DNA of 64,000 nt. Source: an uncultured Propionibacteriaceae bacterium. GTDB lineage: Bacteria; Actinomycetota; Actinomycetes; Propionibacteriales; Propionibacteriaceae. The notes beneath the pieces were generated by a model. The model was not told where the DNA came from. It did not search any database and saw only the letters and a list, made by a program, of their open reading frames with translations. Within the stretch, counting starts at the first letter, position 1. Each line of letters opens with the position of its first letter. Both the position numbers and the translations under genes were made by a program. The DNA is taken from NCBI GenBank assembly GCA_945911015.1, contig CAMDZW010000013.1, positions 16,399 through 80,398 of the forward strand, written 5' to 3'. Of this stretch, positions 47,792 to 56,369 are shown piece by piece.

Positions 47792-49201
47792 GTGAGCTTC
47801 CGCCTGTATGACACCGCGACCCACGAAGTCCGTGACTTCGTACCCGTACGACCGGGGGCTGTGTCGATCTACCACTGTGGCCTCACTGTGCAATCGGCAC
47901 CCCATCTGGGCCACATCCGCAAGGAGGTCGTCTTCGATGTCCTGCGCCGCTGGCTGACCCGGTCCGGGTACGAGGTCACCGTGATCGCCAACGTGACCGA
48001 CATCGACGACAAGATCTTGTCCAAGTCGGCCGAAGCCGGGATCGAGTGGTTTGCGCACGCCTACAAGTTCGAGCGCGAACTCCACCAGGCCTATGCCGCG
48101 CTCGGCTGCCAGCCGCCGACCTACGAGCCGCGCGCCACCGGCCACATCCCGGAGATGATCGAGCTCATCGAAACGCTGATCGAACGGGGCCACGCCTATG
48201 TCGCCGAGGACGGCTCGGGCGATGTCTACTTCGACGTGTTGTCCTGGCCCTCGTACGGGGCCCTGTCGCGTCAGCGACTGGAGGACATGGAACCGGCCGG
48301 CGATGCGGATCCGCGCGGCAAGCGCGACCCACGGGACTTTGCGCTGTGGAAGGGCCACAAGCCGTCCGAGCCGGTGACCGCGTCTTGGCCGACCCCATGG
48401 GGACGCGGCCGACCGGGCTGGCACCTGGAGTGCTCGGCCATGGCCGGGAAGTACCTCGGCGACGAATTCGACATCCACGGCGGCGGACTGGATCTGCGGT
48501 TCCCGCACCACGAGAACGAACTCGCCCAGTCGATTGCGGCGGGTCACCGGTTTGCGCGCTACTGGATGCACAACGCCTGGGTGACGGCGGCCGGGGAGAA
48601 GATGAGCAAGTCCCTCGGCAACGGGGCCTTGGTCTCGGAGGTGACCACCCAGTACCCCCCGCGGGCAGTCCGGTTCTATCTCGCCCAGCCGCACTACCGC
48701 TCGGCCATCGAGTGGTCGCCCACCTCTCTTGACGAGGCGAGCGCAGCCCTGCACCGGATTGACCACTTCGTCGCCCGTGCGCTGGACACTGTCGGTGCCG
48801 TCGATGCCGGGTCCTTGCCGGAGGCCTTCGTGGCAGCAATGGACGACGACCTGGCGACACCGACGGCGGTCGCTGAGATCTACGGTGCGGTGCGCACCGG
48901 CAACCAGGCGCTCGAGTCAGGCGACAACGAGCTCGTACGGATTCGGCTCGCCGAAGTCCTGGCCATGCTTGACGTCCTCGGTCTGCGGGCCGACGACCCG
49001 GTCTGGGCCGGCAGCGGCAACGACGACCCCCTCGAACCGATCGTCGACGGACTGGTCCGCACTGTGCTGGACCAACGTGAGGCCGCTCGGTCACGCAAGG
49101 ACTGGGCCGCTGCCGATGCGATCCGCGACTCGGTCGCAGCCCTGGGCCTGACCATCACTGACACCCCCGACGGGCCCCGCTGGTCCATCAAGGAGAACTG
49201 A
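47792..49201 (+). CDS. cysS: Cysteinyl-tRNA synthetase
   Basis: 469 residues, cytoplasmic. Charges tRNA-Cys. Zinc-site Cys and HIGH-type motif in [25 protein letters not shown] loop, [10 protein letters not shown], and the C-terminal DALR-type helical domain. The intact DALR and anticodon-binding C-terminus argue against the related mycothiol ligase MshC. Start GTG 47792. It is followed after one base by rlmB, as is common in actinomycetes. Confidence 0.95.
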   Translation: MSFRLYDTATHEVRDFVPVRPGAVSIYHCGLTVQSAPHLGHIRKEVVFDVLRRWLTRSGYEVTVIANVTDIDDKILSKSAEAGIEWFAHAYKFERELHQAYAALGCQPPTYEPRATGHIPEMIELIETLIERGHAYVAEDGSGDVYFDVLSWPSYGALSRQRLEDMEPAGDADPRGKRDPRDFALWKGHKPSEPVTASWPTPWGRGRPGWHLECSAMAGKYLGDEFDIHGGGLDLRFPHHENELAQSIAAGHRFARYWMHNAWVTAAGEKMSKSLGNGALVSEVTTQYPPRAVRFYLAQPHYRSAIEWSPTSLDEASAALHRIDHFVARALDTVGAVDAGSLPEAFVAAMDDDLATPTAVAEIYGAVRTGNQALESGDNELVRIRLAEVLAMLDVLGLRADDPVWAGSGNDDPLEPIVDGLVRTVLDQREAARSRKDWAAADAIRDSVAALGLTITDTPDGPRWSIKEN

Positions 49202-49202
49202 C

Positions 49203-50141
49203 ATGCCCCCAGGACAGAAACCGCGCGCCGGACGTGCCCGCGGCAAGGGTGTGACCGCCGGCTCCGGGGGCCGTCACAAGCGCAGCCTCTCGGGTCGTGG
49301 CCCGACCCCGAAGGCCGAGGATCGCCCGTACCACAAGGCACACAAGGCCAAGGCGTCCCGTGAGTCCGCCGGTGGCCGTCGCCCGGTGAGGGCCAACCGC
49401 GTTGCCGCCGGACCCGAATGGGTGGTCGGCCGCAATGCGGTGGTGGAGGCCCTCCAGGCCGAGATCCCGGTGAAGACCGCCTATGTCGCTGAGGGCGCTG
49501 ACCGGGACGAACGGCTGCGCGACATCCTCAAGATCGCCGCCGACCGCAGCATGCCGCTGCTCGAGGTGACCCGGGCCGAGCTGGACCGGATGACCGGCGG
49601 CGCGGTGCACCAGGCGGTTGCGCTGCAGTTGCCCGCCTACACCTATCTCCACCCTGACGACCTGCTGGCCAAGGCCTTGGAGTCGGAGGCACCGATCGTC
49701 GTGGCACTCGACCACATCAACGATCCGCGCAACCTGGGGGCCATCATCCGCTCGGCGGCCGCCTTCGGGTCGACCGGTGTGGTGATCCCGGAGCGTCGCT
49801 CGGCCGGGATGACGGCTGCAGCCTGGAAAACCTCTGCCGGGGCTGCGGCACGGATCCCGGTGGCCCGGGCGACCAATCTCAATCGGGCCCTGCAGTCCTT
49901 TGCCAAGGCCGGGTTCACTCTGGCCGGTCTGGATGCCGAGGGCACCACCGACATCGGCGGACTGCCCGGGGCCTCAGGTCCGATTGTGCTCGTCGTCGGC
50001 AGCGAGGGAACCGGGCTGACCCGACTTGCCCGCGAGGCCTGTGACGCGTTGGTCTCGATCCCGATCGCGGTCAGCGTCGAGTCGTTGAATGCCGGTGTCG
50101 CCGCTGGCATCGCCCTGTACGAGATCAGCCGCCAGCGCTGA
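49203..50141 (+). CDS. rlmB: 23S rRNA (guanosine-2'-O)-methyltransferase, SpoU family
   Basis: 312 residues. A basic N-terminal tail (residues 1-70, Lys/Arg/Gly rich), then the RNA-binding substrate domain, then the SPOUT knot: DHINDPRNLGAIIRS (motif 1), LVVGSEGTGL (motif 2), SIPIAVSVESLNAGVAAGI (motif 3). Modifies guanosine in 23S rRNA near G2251 in E. coli numbering. ATG 49203 begins one base after the cysS stop. The basic tail is typical of actinobacterial RlmB. Confidence 0.93.
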   Translation: MPPGQKPRAGRARGKGVTAGSGGRHKRSLSGRGPTPKAEDRPYHKAHKAKASRESAGGRRPVRANRVAAGPEWVVGRNAVVEALQAEIPVKTAYVAEGADRDERLRDILKIAADRSMPLLEVTRAELDRMTGGAVHQAVALQLPAYTYLHPDDLLAKALESEAPIVVALDHINDPRNLGAIIRSAAAFGSTGVVIPERRSAGMTAAAWKTSAGAAARIPVARATNLNRALQSFAKAGFTLAGLDAEGTTDIGGLPGASGPIVLVVGSEGTGLTRLAREACDALVSIPIAVSVESLNAGVAAGIALYEISRQR

Positions 50142-50146
50142 TCGGC

Positions 50147-51883
50147 TCAGGCCTGGTCGAGGGATCCGCTCGCGACCAGGTCATGCCGCAGATGCCGTGC
50201 CGGTGGATCGAGCTGGGGTGCGTCGAGGGTGTCGATCCTTTCCCCGCGGGCCAGCAGGGTGGCCAGGGTCTCTAGGCGACTCACCAGTCCGGCATAGCGT
50301 CGCTCGACCAGTTCCCACCCCTGGGTCCGGTTCATCTCGTGCCAGCGAGCCCGGTGTGCCTCGGCGAGTTGGCCCACCAGCTCCCGCGCAGTCGGGATGA
50401 GCTCGTCGACCAGCTGCCCACAAGCCCCACGGTGGTAGGAATCCCGGAGACTGTGATGGACCCGCAGCTTGGCCGCCACAGTCCGGGCCAGCAGTGCCGG
50501 ACCGGACAGTCGACGATCACCGGGTCGGGTCGACGCGGCCGAGGTCAGACGGTCGGCGAGGGTGTCGTACCGCTGTGGATCCAGCCCGGTGACGCTGACG
50601 TGGTCGAGGACCGGATCGAGCCACAGCACCCACACACTGGTGTTGCTGGGGCCGACCGGTTCGCCGGGGGCCAGATCGAGCTCGCTGGCCGCGACCCAGG
50701 CGGCAAAGCTGGCGTCGACCGACCCGACGAACCGGGCCTCGATGTCGTCATCGGCACCCCAGGCGTGATCGGCAAAGGTCTGCACCGCCGGCAGCGCGCT
50801 GAACCAGTCGAATTCGCTGCCCCCATTGCCCCAGACGGTCAGCATCAGGTCCTTCGCCCCGGCCTCTGAGGCCGCATCCAGCATCGGGTTGAGGCAACGC
50901 CAGGTCTGGGGAAGGTTGGCCCAGTGCTGCCGCCAGGTGTGGACTCCGCCCGCCACCACGGGGACCTGGCCCAGATCGCGATGACGCTTGATCTGGCGGC
51001 GGTGGTGGTCGACCTCGTTGTGGTTGTAGTCCCAGTGCACCAGTCGCAGCCCGGCGGGCAGTTGCGCGATGAACTCGGCCGCCAGCGGGGCATCGAGGTC
51101 GCTGGGCCGATTGTCCGGGGATCCGGCCCGCAGGATCATGTCGCTCCAGATCATTGGTTCCAGACCTCGGTCCCGGCACATCTGGACCACCCTGGTGAGG
51201 TGCCGCAGGAAGATCGAGGACGGTTCTGCCAGGCCGTAGCGATTGCGGTGCACTCCCCCACCGAGACCGAAGGTCTCATCCATGCCCAGGTGGATCGTGC
51301 GCGACCGGAGCCCGGCGCTCATGGTGTCGAGCATCGCGGCGATCAGTTCGTAGGTGCGAGGTTCGTCGACGAGTAGGACGGACTCGGTGTCACGCATCCG
51401 CGACAGGGCAGGCCATTTGATCGCATTGGCCAGGTGCCCGAGGGTCTGGATGCAGCCGACGAGTTCGATACCGAGTTCGGTGGCCGCGGCATCCATCGTG
51501 TGCAGGTCGTCGAGGCTGTAGCCGCCACGGCCGTGTCCGAACCACGGCATCGCCTCGATCAGGTAGGTGTCCTCGGTGTACAGCATGACCCGGTTGATCC
51601 CCATCCCGGCACAGATGCCGAGCAGCTCGATCACCGCCTCCACGGTGAGCACGGCGTTGCGGGACACGTCGAACATCACCGTCAGTGTCTCGACCCGGCA
51701 CTGTTCCCGATGGGGTCGTGCCTCGCCGTGAAGCCTCAGGTCGCCGCGCAGCAAGGAAAGTCCGCGCTGCGCGGCGACCGGCGATCCGTGCGTGATGGTC
51801 ACCGCACCATCAGGTTGTGGTGCCACGACCAGCACGCCCGGATCCGACACCGGGATGAATCCCACCTCCACCCCGATGTTCAC
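50147..51883 (-). CDS. GH20-like family glycosidase (module 3)
   Basis: 578 residues without signal peptide. After an N-terminal alpha/beta domain, the TIM barrel carries the beta-hexosaminidase Asp-Glu pair in LGMDETFGLG (Asp202, Glu203), with GINRVMLYTEDTY and WGNGGSEFDWFSAL. GH20 enzymes release terminal N-acetylhexosamines by substrate-assisted catalysis. Its cytoplasmic location suggests that it trims imported oligosaccharides. Start GTG 51883 overlaps the FAD oxidoreductase stop by four bases (GTGA). Last gene of the SBP-FAD-GH20 operon. Confidence 0.82.
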   Translation of the reverse strand: MNIGVEVGFIPVSDPGVLVVAPQPDGAVTITHGSPVAAQRGLSLLRGDLRLHGEARPHREQCRVETLTVMFDVSRNAVLTVEAVIELLGICAGMGINRVMLYTEDTYLIEAMPWFGHGRGGYSLDDLHTMDAAATELGIELVGCIQTLGHLANAIKWPALSRMRDTESVLLVDEPRTYELIAAMLDTMSAGLRSRTIHLGMDETFGLGGGVHRNRYGLAEPSSIFLRHLTRVVQMCRDRGLEPMIWSDMILRAGSPDNRPSDLDAPLAAEFIAQLPAGLRLVHWDYNHNEVDHHRRQIKRHRDLGQVPVVAGGVHTWRQHWANLPQTWRCLNPMLDAASEAGAKDLMLTVWGNGGSEFDWFSALPAVQTFADHAWGADDDIEARFVGSVDASFAAWVAASELDLAPGEPVGPSNTSVWVLWLDPVLDHVSVTGLDPQRYDTLADRLTSAASTRPGDRRLSGPALLARTVAAKLRVHHSLRDSYHRGACGQLVDELIPTARELVGQLAEAHRARWHEMNRTQGWELVERRYAGLVSRLETLATLLARGERIDTLDAPQLDPPARHLRHDLVASGSLDQA

Positions 51884-53478
51884 GCGAAGACGTCCTCGCT
51901 CCAGGTCAGGTCGACTCCGCGTTGGACCAACAGATCTTGGAAGGTGGTCAGGTGCTCGCTGTTGCGGACCTGCCTGGGGGTGAGCTTTTCCCGCAGGCAG
52001 TGGGCGACCAGAGCACCGGCCACCTCGCCGATGCTCCACTCCACCGGGTGCAGTCGGTAACACCCGTTGGTGATGTGGGTGGTGCCGATGTTCTTCGCCG
52101 CCGGGATGAGGTTGTCCACCCGTACGGGCAACATGGCCCCGAGCGGGATCTGGAACGGATAGCTCTCCACATCGACATAGGTCCGGCCTCCGGTGCTGGG
52201 ATGCAGGTCGATCCGGTACGACCCGGTGCCCACGGTGTCCCCGTACTCCTGGGAACGGGCGGGCAGCCCGGCCTCACGACGAGCGAGCACCCCGACATGC
52301 TCCTCGACCACAGTGGTCTCGGCGATGATCCGACGCGCTTCACGGATGTAGGGGCGCATGGCCAGGTCATCGGTCCCGACGACATCACCCCGCAGCCGCA
52401 GCCCGGGAAAGCCGGTGCCGCCGTCCCATCGGGGTGCTTCGGTCTGCATCCAGTACAGGAAGGACAAGCTCTGTTGGCGGGCCTGACGTAGGTGTTCGGC
52501 CTGCTCGTCGGCCGTGACCCCGACCAACGGACCACCCCAGTAGTCGATCTGTGGCCAGTTGATCAGGCACAGATCGCTGGCCAGGAAACCGTCCTCGAAG
52601 TTGCGCGCCGACAGGATCCGGCGGAATCGCCAGTGGTTGTCCGATTCCTCGTCACCGAGATGGTCGTGTTCACCGGCCAGAATCGGCCGGGTGCGCGTGT
52701 TCAGACTGATCGGGTAGACATCAGTCCACGACAGCAGCGGCCCGGGCCAGAACTCCGGCCGATAGGCAGTCCAGGTGGCGTAGTCCTGCGGCCGGTCGAT
52801 GGTGTGGTCCGCACCGGGCTGGTGATCCAGGACGAAGCACCACGAGATCGCCTGCTGGTCCAGTGGGTCCGGGTCCCCGGCCAGGGCATGCAACTCGCCG
52901 GTCTGGGCGCGGCTCTCCGAGCCGATCACGTGTTCGACCCCGGCAAGCTCGAGCAGCTCGCCCAGTTCGGTGGCATCGATCACGTACGGTGCCTCGATCC
53001 ACACATCACTGTCACCACGGCGCACCGCGACTGCGGTGATCCGGTCACCGTCGGTGCTCACCTCGACCGGTGTGTGGTCCATGAGTACGGTCAGTTGGCC
53101 GTTGGACCGATGGGGGGCCAGCAGGTCCTCCAGCACGGCCAGGCTGACCCGCGGCTCGTGGGCCAGGCGGCTGACCTTGGCCCGCCCCGGGTTGAACCGA
53201 CCGGCGGACCGGACCTCTGCCCGTACGGGATAGTTGCGCAGGTAGTGCTCGCGGATGCGCTGGCGCAGATGGCGATAGGTCGCGGTGCTGCCCTGGTCCT
53301 CGATCCAGCGATGTTCGTCGGGCGGAACCGCTTGGGAGGTGAGTTGGCCTCCCAACCAGGACGATTCCTCGGTGAGGACGACCCGTAGTCCGAGCCGCAC
53401 CGCCGACAGTGCTGCTGCGACCCCGCCGACACCGCCTCCGATGACGGCGAGGTCACAGCTGAGAGTGCGATCGGTCAC
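51880..53478 (-). CDS. FAD-dependent oxidoreductase (PF12831 type, module 3)
   Basis: 532 residues. DLAVIGGGVGGVAAALSAVR, LTEESSWLGGQLTSQAVPPDE, and GTTHITNGCYRLHPVEWSIG, each matching the module 2 paralogue. Cytoplasmic, no signal. GTG 53478 overlaps the SBP stop by four bases. The middle region is divergent and probably shapes substrate choice. The reaction is not known; a role in sugar oxidation before glycosidic cleavage is inference. Middle gene of the SBP-FAD-GH20 operon. Confidence 0.85.
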   Translation of the reverse strand: MTDRTLSCDLAVIGGGVGGVAAALSAVRLGLRVVLTEESSWLGGQLTSQAVPPDEHRWIEDQGSTATYRHLRQRIREHYLRNYPVRAEVRSAGRFNPGRAKVSRLAHEPRVSLAVLEDLLAPHRSNGQLTVLMDHTPVEVSTDGDRITAVAVRRGDSDVWIEAPYVIDATELGELLELAGVEHVIGSESRAQTGELHALAGDPDPLDQQAISWCFVLDHQPGADHTIDRPQDYATWTAYRPEFWPGPLLSWTDVYPISLNTRTRPILAGEHDHLGDEESDNHWRFRRILSARNFEDGFLASDLCLINWPQIDYWGGPLVGVTADEQAEHLRQARQQSLSFLYWMQTEAPRWDGGTGFPGLRLRGDVVGTDDLAMRPYIREARRIIAETTVVEEHVGVLARREAGLPARSQEYGDTVGTGSYRIDLHPSTGGRTYVDVESYPFQIPLGAMLPVRVDNLIPAAKNIGTTHITNGCYRLHPVEWSIGEVAGALVAHCLREKLTPRQVRNSEHLTTFQDLLVQRGVDLTWSEDVFA

Positions 53479-55127
53479 TTGCGCGCCTCGAAAGCGGTCT
53501 CGTACTCGACCCGGATGGCCTCGCCACCGGCCTCGAGCCATTCCTGCACGGCCGCTTTGTAGTCGTTGATGGTGTTGTCGCCGCGGTAGTAGCCGGCGAT
53601 CTTCTCGTTGACGATGACGTTGATCTCACCGCGACGACTCTGGTCGGTCTCCGACCACAGGCCGGTCGCCGCATCCTGTACGCCGACCTCGACCACCTTG
53701 GCGATGAAGTCGTGGTACTCCTTGGCCTGTTCCTCGTGGCCCGGGATGTAGACCCAGGTCGGCGGATTCGCGACGTACTTGGTCGGCAGCGCCACCTCGG
53801 TCTGGCCGGCCTCGGTCAGCTCGATGTTGCCGTCGGTGTTGGTGTGATGCTTGCCCTCCTCGCCGTAGTGGAGGAACTTGTACTCATTGGTGCCGAACGG
53901 AGCGGCCATGTAGTTCATGATCCGCAACAGCATCCGGATGCGGTCCGGGTCGGCGTCCTTGCGGATGACGGTCATCGAGTAGGTGCCCTTGCTGAGTGCC
54001 TGGACACCCATCCCGCCGCCGTCGAAGGCGACCGGTGGGATGGCGGTGACGTCGAGTCCGTCGGTGGCGACGCGAGCCTCCCACTGATTGCCGCCGCTGT
54101 AGTTGAGCGCGATGCGACCGGCTTGGAACTGCTGGAGCGAACCACCTGCGCCGAGCGAGTGCGCATCGGGGTGGAACAGTCCCTCGTCGATCATCTTCTT
54201 GGTGAACTCCATGGCCTGAGCGAATTCCGGGGTCTCCCAGACCTGGGTGAACTTGCCCCCGTCCTCGAGCCATTCCAGCTGGGAGTAGGCAGGAACTCCG
54301 AGCATTTCGCTGATGAACCATGCGGTCCAGGTCGGATTGCTCAGTGCCCAGCGGTTGGCCTTCGGATCAGTGACCTCGCGGCACAGGTCGAGGAAGGACT
54401 CGGCATCGGTGACGTCATCGACCGAGATCCCTCGGTCGTCGAGCAGGTCACGGCGGGCGAACATGAAGCTGCCCATCAGGTGCAGCGGGTAGCGGACGCC
54501 GAAGATCTTCTCGTTGTAGATCGCCTGTTCCCAGGTGGTGGTCGGCTCGTTGGCCAGGAACGGGTACTCGGAGACGTTGTCACCGGAGAGGTACTCGGTC
54601 AGGTCGGCGAAGTTCGCCTCGGCGATCGCCGGGGTGTCGGGGGTGTTGGCCGGCAGCTGGAAGAGATCAGGCAGGGTGCTTCCCGCCAGGAGGGTCTGGG
54701 CACGGGCGCGGTAGTCCGACTCGGGGACCATCTGGAAGTCGAGTTCGGCATTGACCTTGTCGTTGAGTGCCTGCCAGTACGAGTTGTCCTTGATCCCGGG
54801 CGGCATCGGACGGTCCTGGCCGCAGGCGATGGTGATCTTGCTGCCGTCACCGGGTGCCTCCGTGACGGCGTCGGCGACACCGCTGGGGTAGGTGAAGTAG
54901 CCGTTCGGCAGGGCAAAGCCGTCTCCGGGCAGGTCGGGGGTCGGCCCCTCGTAGGCGGTGAAGGTTGGCACGATCGATGGGTCGACCGGCGCCTGCCCGG
55001 TGGTGTTGGGGGCAACGGGCTGATTCGAACCGGGGGTGCAGGCGCCGAGGGCGCCGACGCCGACGGCCGCTCCGGCCAGTGCCACCCCCTTGAGTGCTGC
55101 GCGACGGGTGAACGGGGTGATCGACAT
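53475..55127 (-). CDS. Extracellular solute-binding lipoprotein (LplA/YtcQ-like, module 3)
   Basis: 550 residues. FTRRAALKGVALAG Tat signal and lipobox LGAC. Same overall pattern as the module 1 SBP (NSYWQALNDKVNAELDF and FADLTEYLSGDNVSEYP here; NPYWQGLNTMLGTDLGF and FTDLTEVLAGDAIQKYP there). It delivers oligosaccharides to an ABC transporter, yet no permease lies beside it. The start ATG follows GGAGG; a LacI operator is 22 bases upstream. First gene of the operon. Confidence 0.93.
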   Translation of the reverse strand: MSITPFTRRAALKGVALAGAAVGVGALGACTPGSNQPVAPNTTGQAPVDPSIVPTFTAYEGPTPDLPGDGFALPNGYFTYPSGVADAVTEAPGDGSKITIACGQDRPMPPGIKDNSYWQALNDKVNAELDFQMVPESDYRARAQTLLAGSTLPDLFQLPANTPDTPAIAEANFADLTEYLSGDNVSEYPFLANEPTTTWEQAIYNEKIFGVRYPLHLMGSFMFARRDLLDDRGISVDDVTDAESFLDLCREVTDPKANRWALSNPTWTAWFISEMLGVPAYSQLEWLEDGGKFTQVWETPEFAQAMEFTKKMIDEGLFHPDAHSLGAGGSLQQFQAGRIALNYSGGNQWEARVATDGLDVTAIPPVAFDGGGMGVQALSKGTYSMTVIRKDADPDRIRMLLRIMNYMAAPFGTNEYKFLHYGEEGKHHTNTDGNIELTEAGQTEVALPTKYVANPPTWVYIPGHEEQAKEYHDFIAKVVEVGVQDAATGLWSETDQSRRGEINVIVNEKIAGYYRGDNTINDYKAAVQEWLEAGGEAIRVEYETAFEARK

Positions 55128-55148
55128 TGGTCCTCCTGAAGTGTCGTA

Positions 55149-55172
55149 CGGTAATCACGCGCGTGATTACCG
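55149..55172. promoter_or_regulatory. Perfect 24-base LacI operator of module 3 (SBP promoter)
   Basis: CGGTAATCACGC followed directly by its exact reverse complement, with central CG. It is downstream of a minus-strand promoter with -35 TTGACG (55206-55211), an 18-base spacer and -10 TAGGGT (55182-55187), so a bound LacI would block initiation or early elongation. Confidence 0.85.
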
Positions 55173-55181
55173 CATGGCATC

Positions 55182-55211
55182 ACCCTAGAACTATGAGTCC
55201 GGGGCCGTCAA
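55182..55211 (-). promoter_or_regulatory. Promoter of the SBP-FAD-GH20 operon
   Basis: -35 TTGACG (55206-55211) and -10 TAGGGT (55182-55187) on the minus strand, 18 bases apart. The same spacing and hexamers occur at 56287-56316. Confidence 0.6.
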
Positions 55212-55238
55212 GCGATCGAGCGCCGATAAGGTTGCGCC

Positions 55239-56276
55239 ATGCCCGACACCACCTCACGCCGCCGCGCCACCCAGGCCGATGTCGCTCGACTGGCCGGCGT
55301 GGATCGCAGTGTCGTGTCCGCGGTGGTCAACGGGGATCGGGCCAAGGGCCGGATCGGCATGAGCCAACAGACCCGGGAGCGGGTGTGGAATGCAGTCAGA
55401 GAATTGGGCTACACCCCCAATGTCGCCGCGCGCCAGCTGGCCCGTGGAGCGACGAACCTGATCGGCGTCTTCACCCACGAACGCGTGTTCCCGATGGAGA
55501 GCCAGAACTTCTACCACGAGTTCCTGATCGGCATCGAGCATGCGGTCGACGAAGCCGGCCGCAACCTGGTGCTGTTCACCTCATCGCGCAACGAGGCCGG
55601 CGACCGAACCATCTACACCGGCGGAGAGAACTCCCTGCAGATCGCCGACGGTGCGATCATCATCGGCGCACTGCGACGGCCCGACGAGCTGGCCAAGCTC
55701 TCCCGCGACCGGTTCCCCTATGTCTTCGTCGGACGTCGCGAGACTCCGGACCTGGAGCTGGACTGGGTGGCGGCCAACTATGTCGACGGCGTTGCCGCGA
55801 TCGTCACTGCCCTTGCTGAACTGGGACATCAACGGATTGCCTGGGCCGGCCGCATCCGCCAGGCCGAGGCCAGCCACGACCGATGGACAGGGTTCCAGAC
55901 CGGGATCGCACGCCATCGGGCCACCGCGATCGAGATCGGCCCACTCGACGAGGGCGGAGACCCGATCGCCGAACTCATCGCCAGTGGCGCCACCGCCCTG
56001 CTGGTGGAGTCGGCCTGGGAGGCCGACCTGGCCCGGCGACAGCTGCGCCAGGCCGGGATTGCTGCCCCGGACCGGATGTCACTGGTCAACCTGAGCGGCG
56101 CCTCGATGAAGCGGGCGAGCCGGGTGGCCCACCTGGTCATCCCGCGTCGCGAGATGGGACGCGAAGCGGTCGACATCCTGCTCGAACGCATCGCCGACCC
56201 CGACCAGCCACCGATCCAGCGCACCCTCGACTGCCAGCTCGACCTCCGGTACACCACGGGTCCGGCACCCGCCTGA
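55239..56276 (+). CDS. LacI-family transcriptional regulator (module 3)
   Basis: 345 residues. HTH TQADVARLAGVDRSVVSAVV and hinge region GYTPNVAARQLARG, sensor domain beginning LIGVFTHERVFPMESQNFYHE. Paralogue of the module 1 and 2 LacI proteins. It lies between two copies of the same palindromic operator, one before the divergent SBP operon and one before the downstream 1,533-residue protein, so it probably represses both until an oligosaccharide binds. No ribosome site is obvious; the leader may be short. Confidence 0.93.
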   Translation: MPDTTSRRRATQADVARLAGVDRSVVSAVVNGDRAKGRIGMSQQTRERVWNAVRELGYTPNVAARQLARGATNLIGVFTHERVFPMESQNFYHEFLIGIEHAVDEAGRNLVLFTSSRNEAGDRTIYTGGENSLQIADGAIIIGALRRPDELAKLSRDRFPYVFVGRRETPDLELDWVAANYVDGVAAIVTALAELGHQRIAWAGRIRQAEASHDRWTGFQTGIARHRATAIEIGPLDEGGDPIAELIASGATALLVESAWEADLARRQLRQAGIAAPDRMSLVNLSGASMKRASRVAHLVIPRREMGREAVDILLERIADPDQPPIQRTLDCQLDLRYTTGPAPA

Positions 56277-56286
56277 ACACGAAGCC

Positions 56287-56336
56287 TTGACCAGGTACGG
56301 CTGATCCCTCTACGGTGATCACGCGCGTGATTGTCG
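56287..56336 (+). promoter_or_regulatory. Promoter and LacI operator of the 1,533-residue exported protein
   Basis: -35 TTGACC (56287-56292) and -10 TACGGT (56311-56316), 18 bases apart. The operator (56313-56336) starts inside the -10 and differs from the perfect copy at 55149 in three of 24 positions; its core ATCACGCGCGTGAT is identical. Confidence 0.8.
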
Positions 56337-56369
56337 TCTGTCATCCATTACCCGTCACGAGGAAGTGTC

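Noticed and set aside
47792..49201. Mycothiol ligase MshC instead of CysS
   Set aside because: KMSKSLGN and a complete C-terminal anticodon/DALR region fit cysteinyl-tRNA synthetase.
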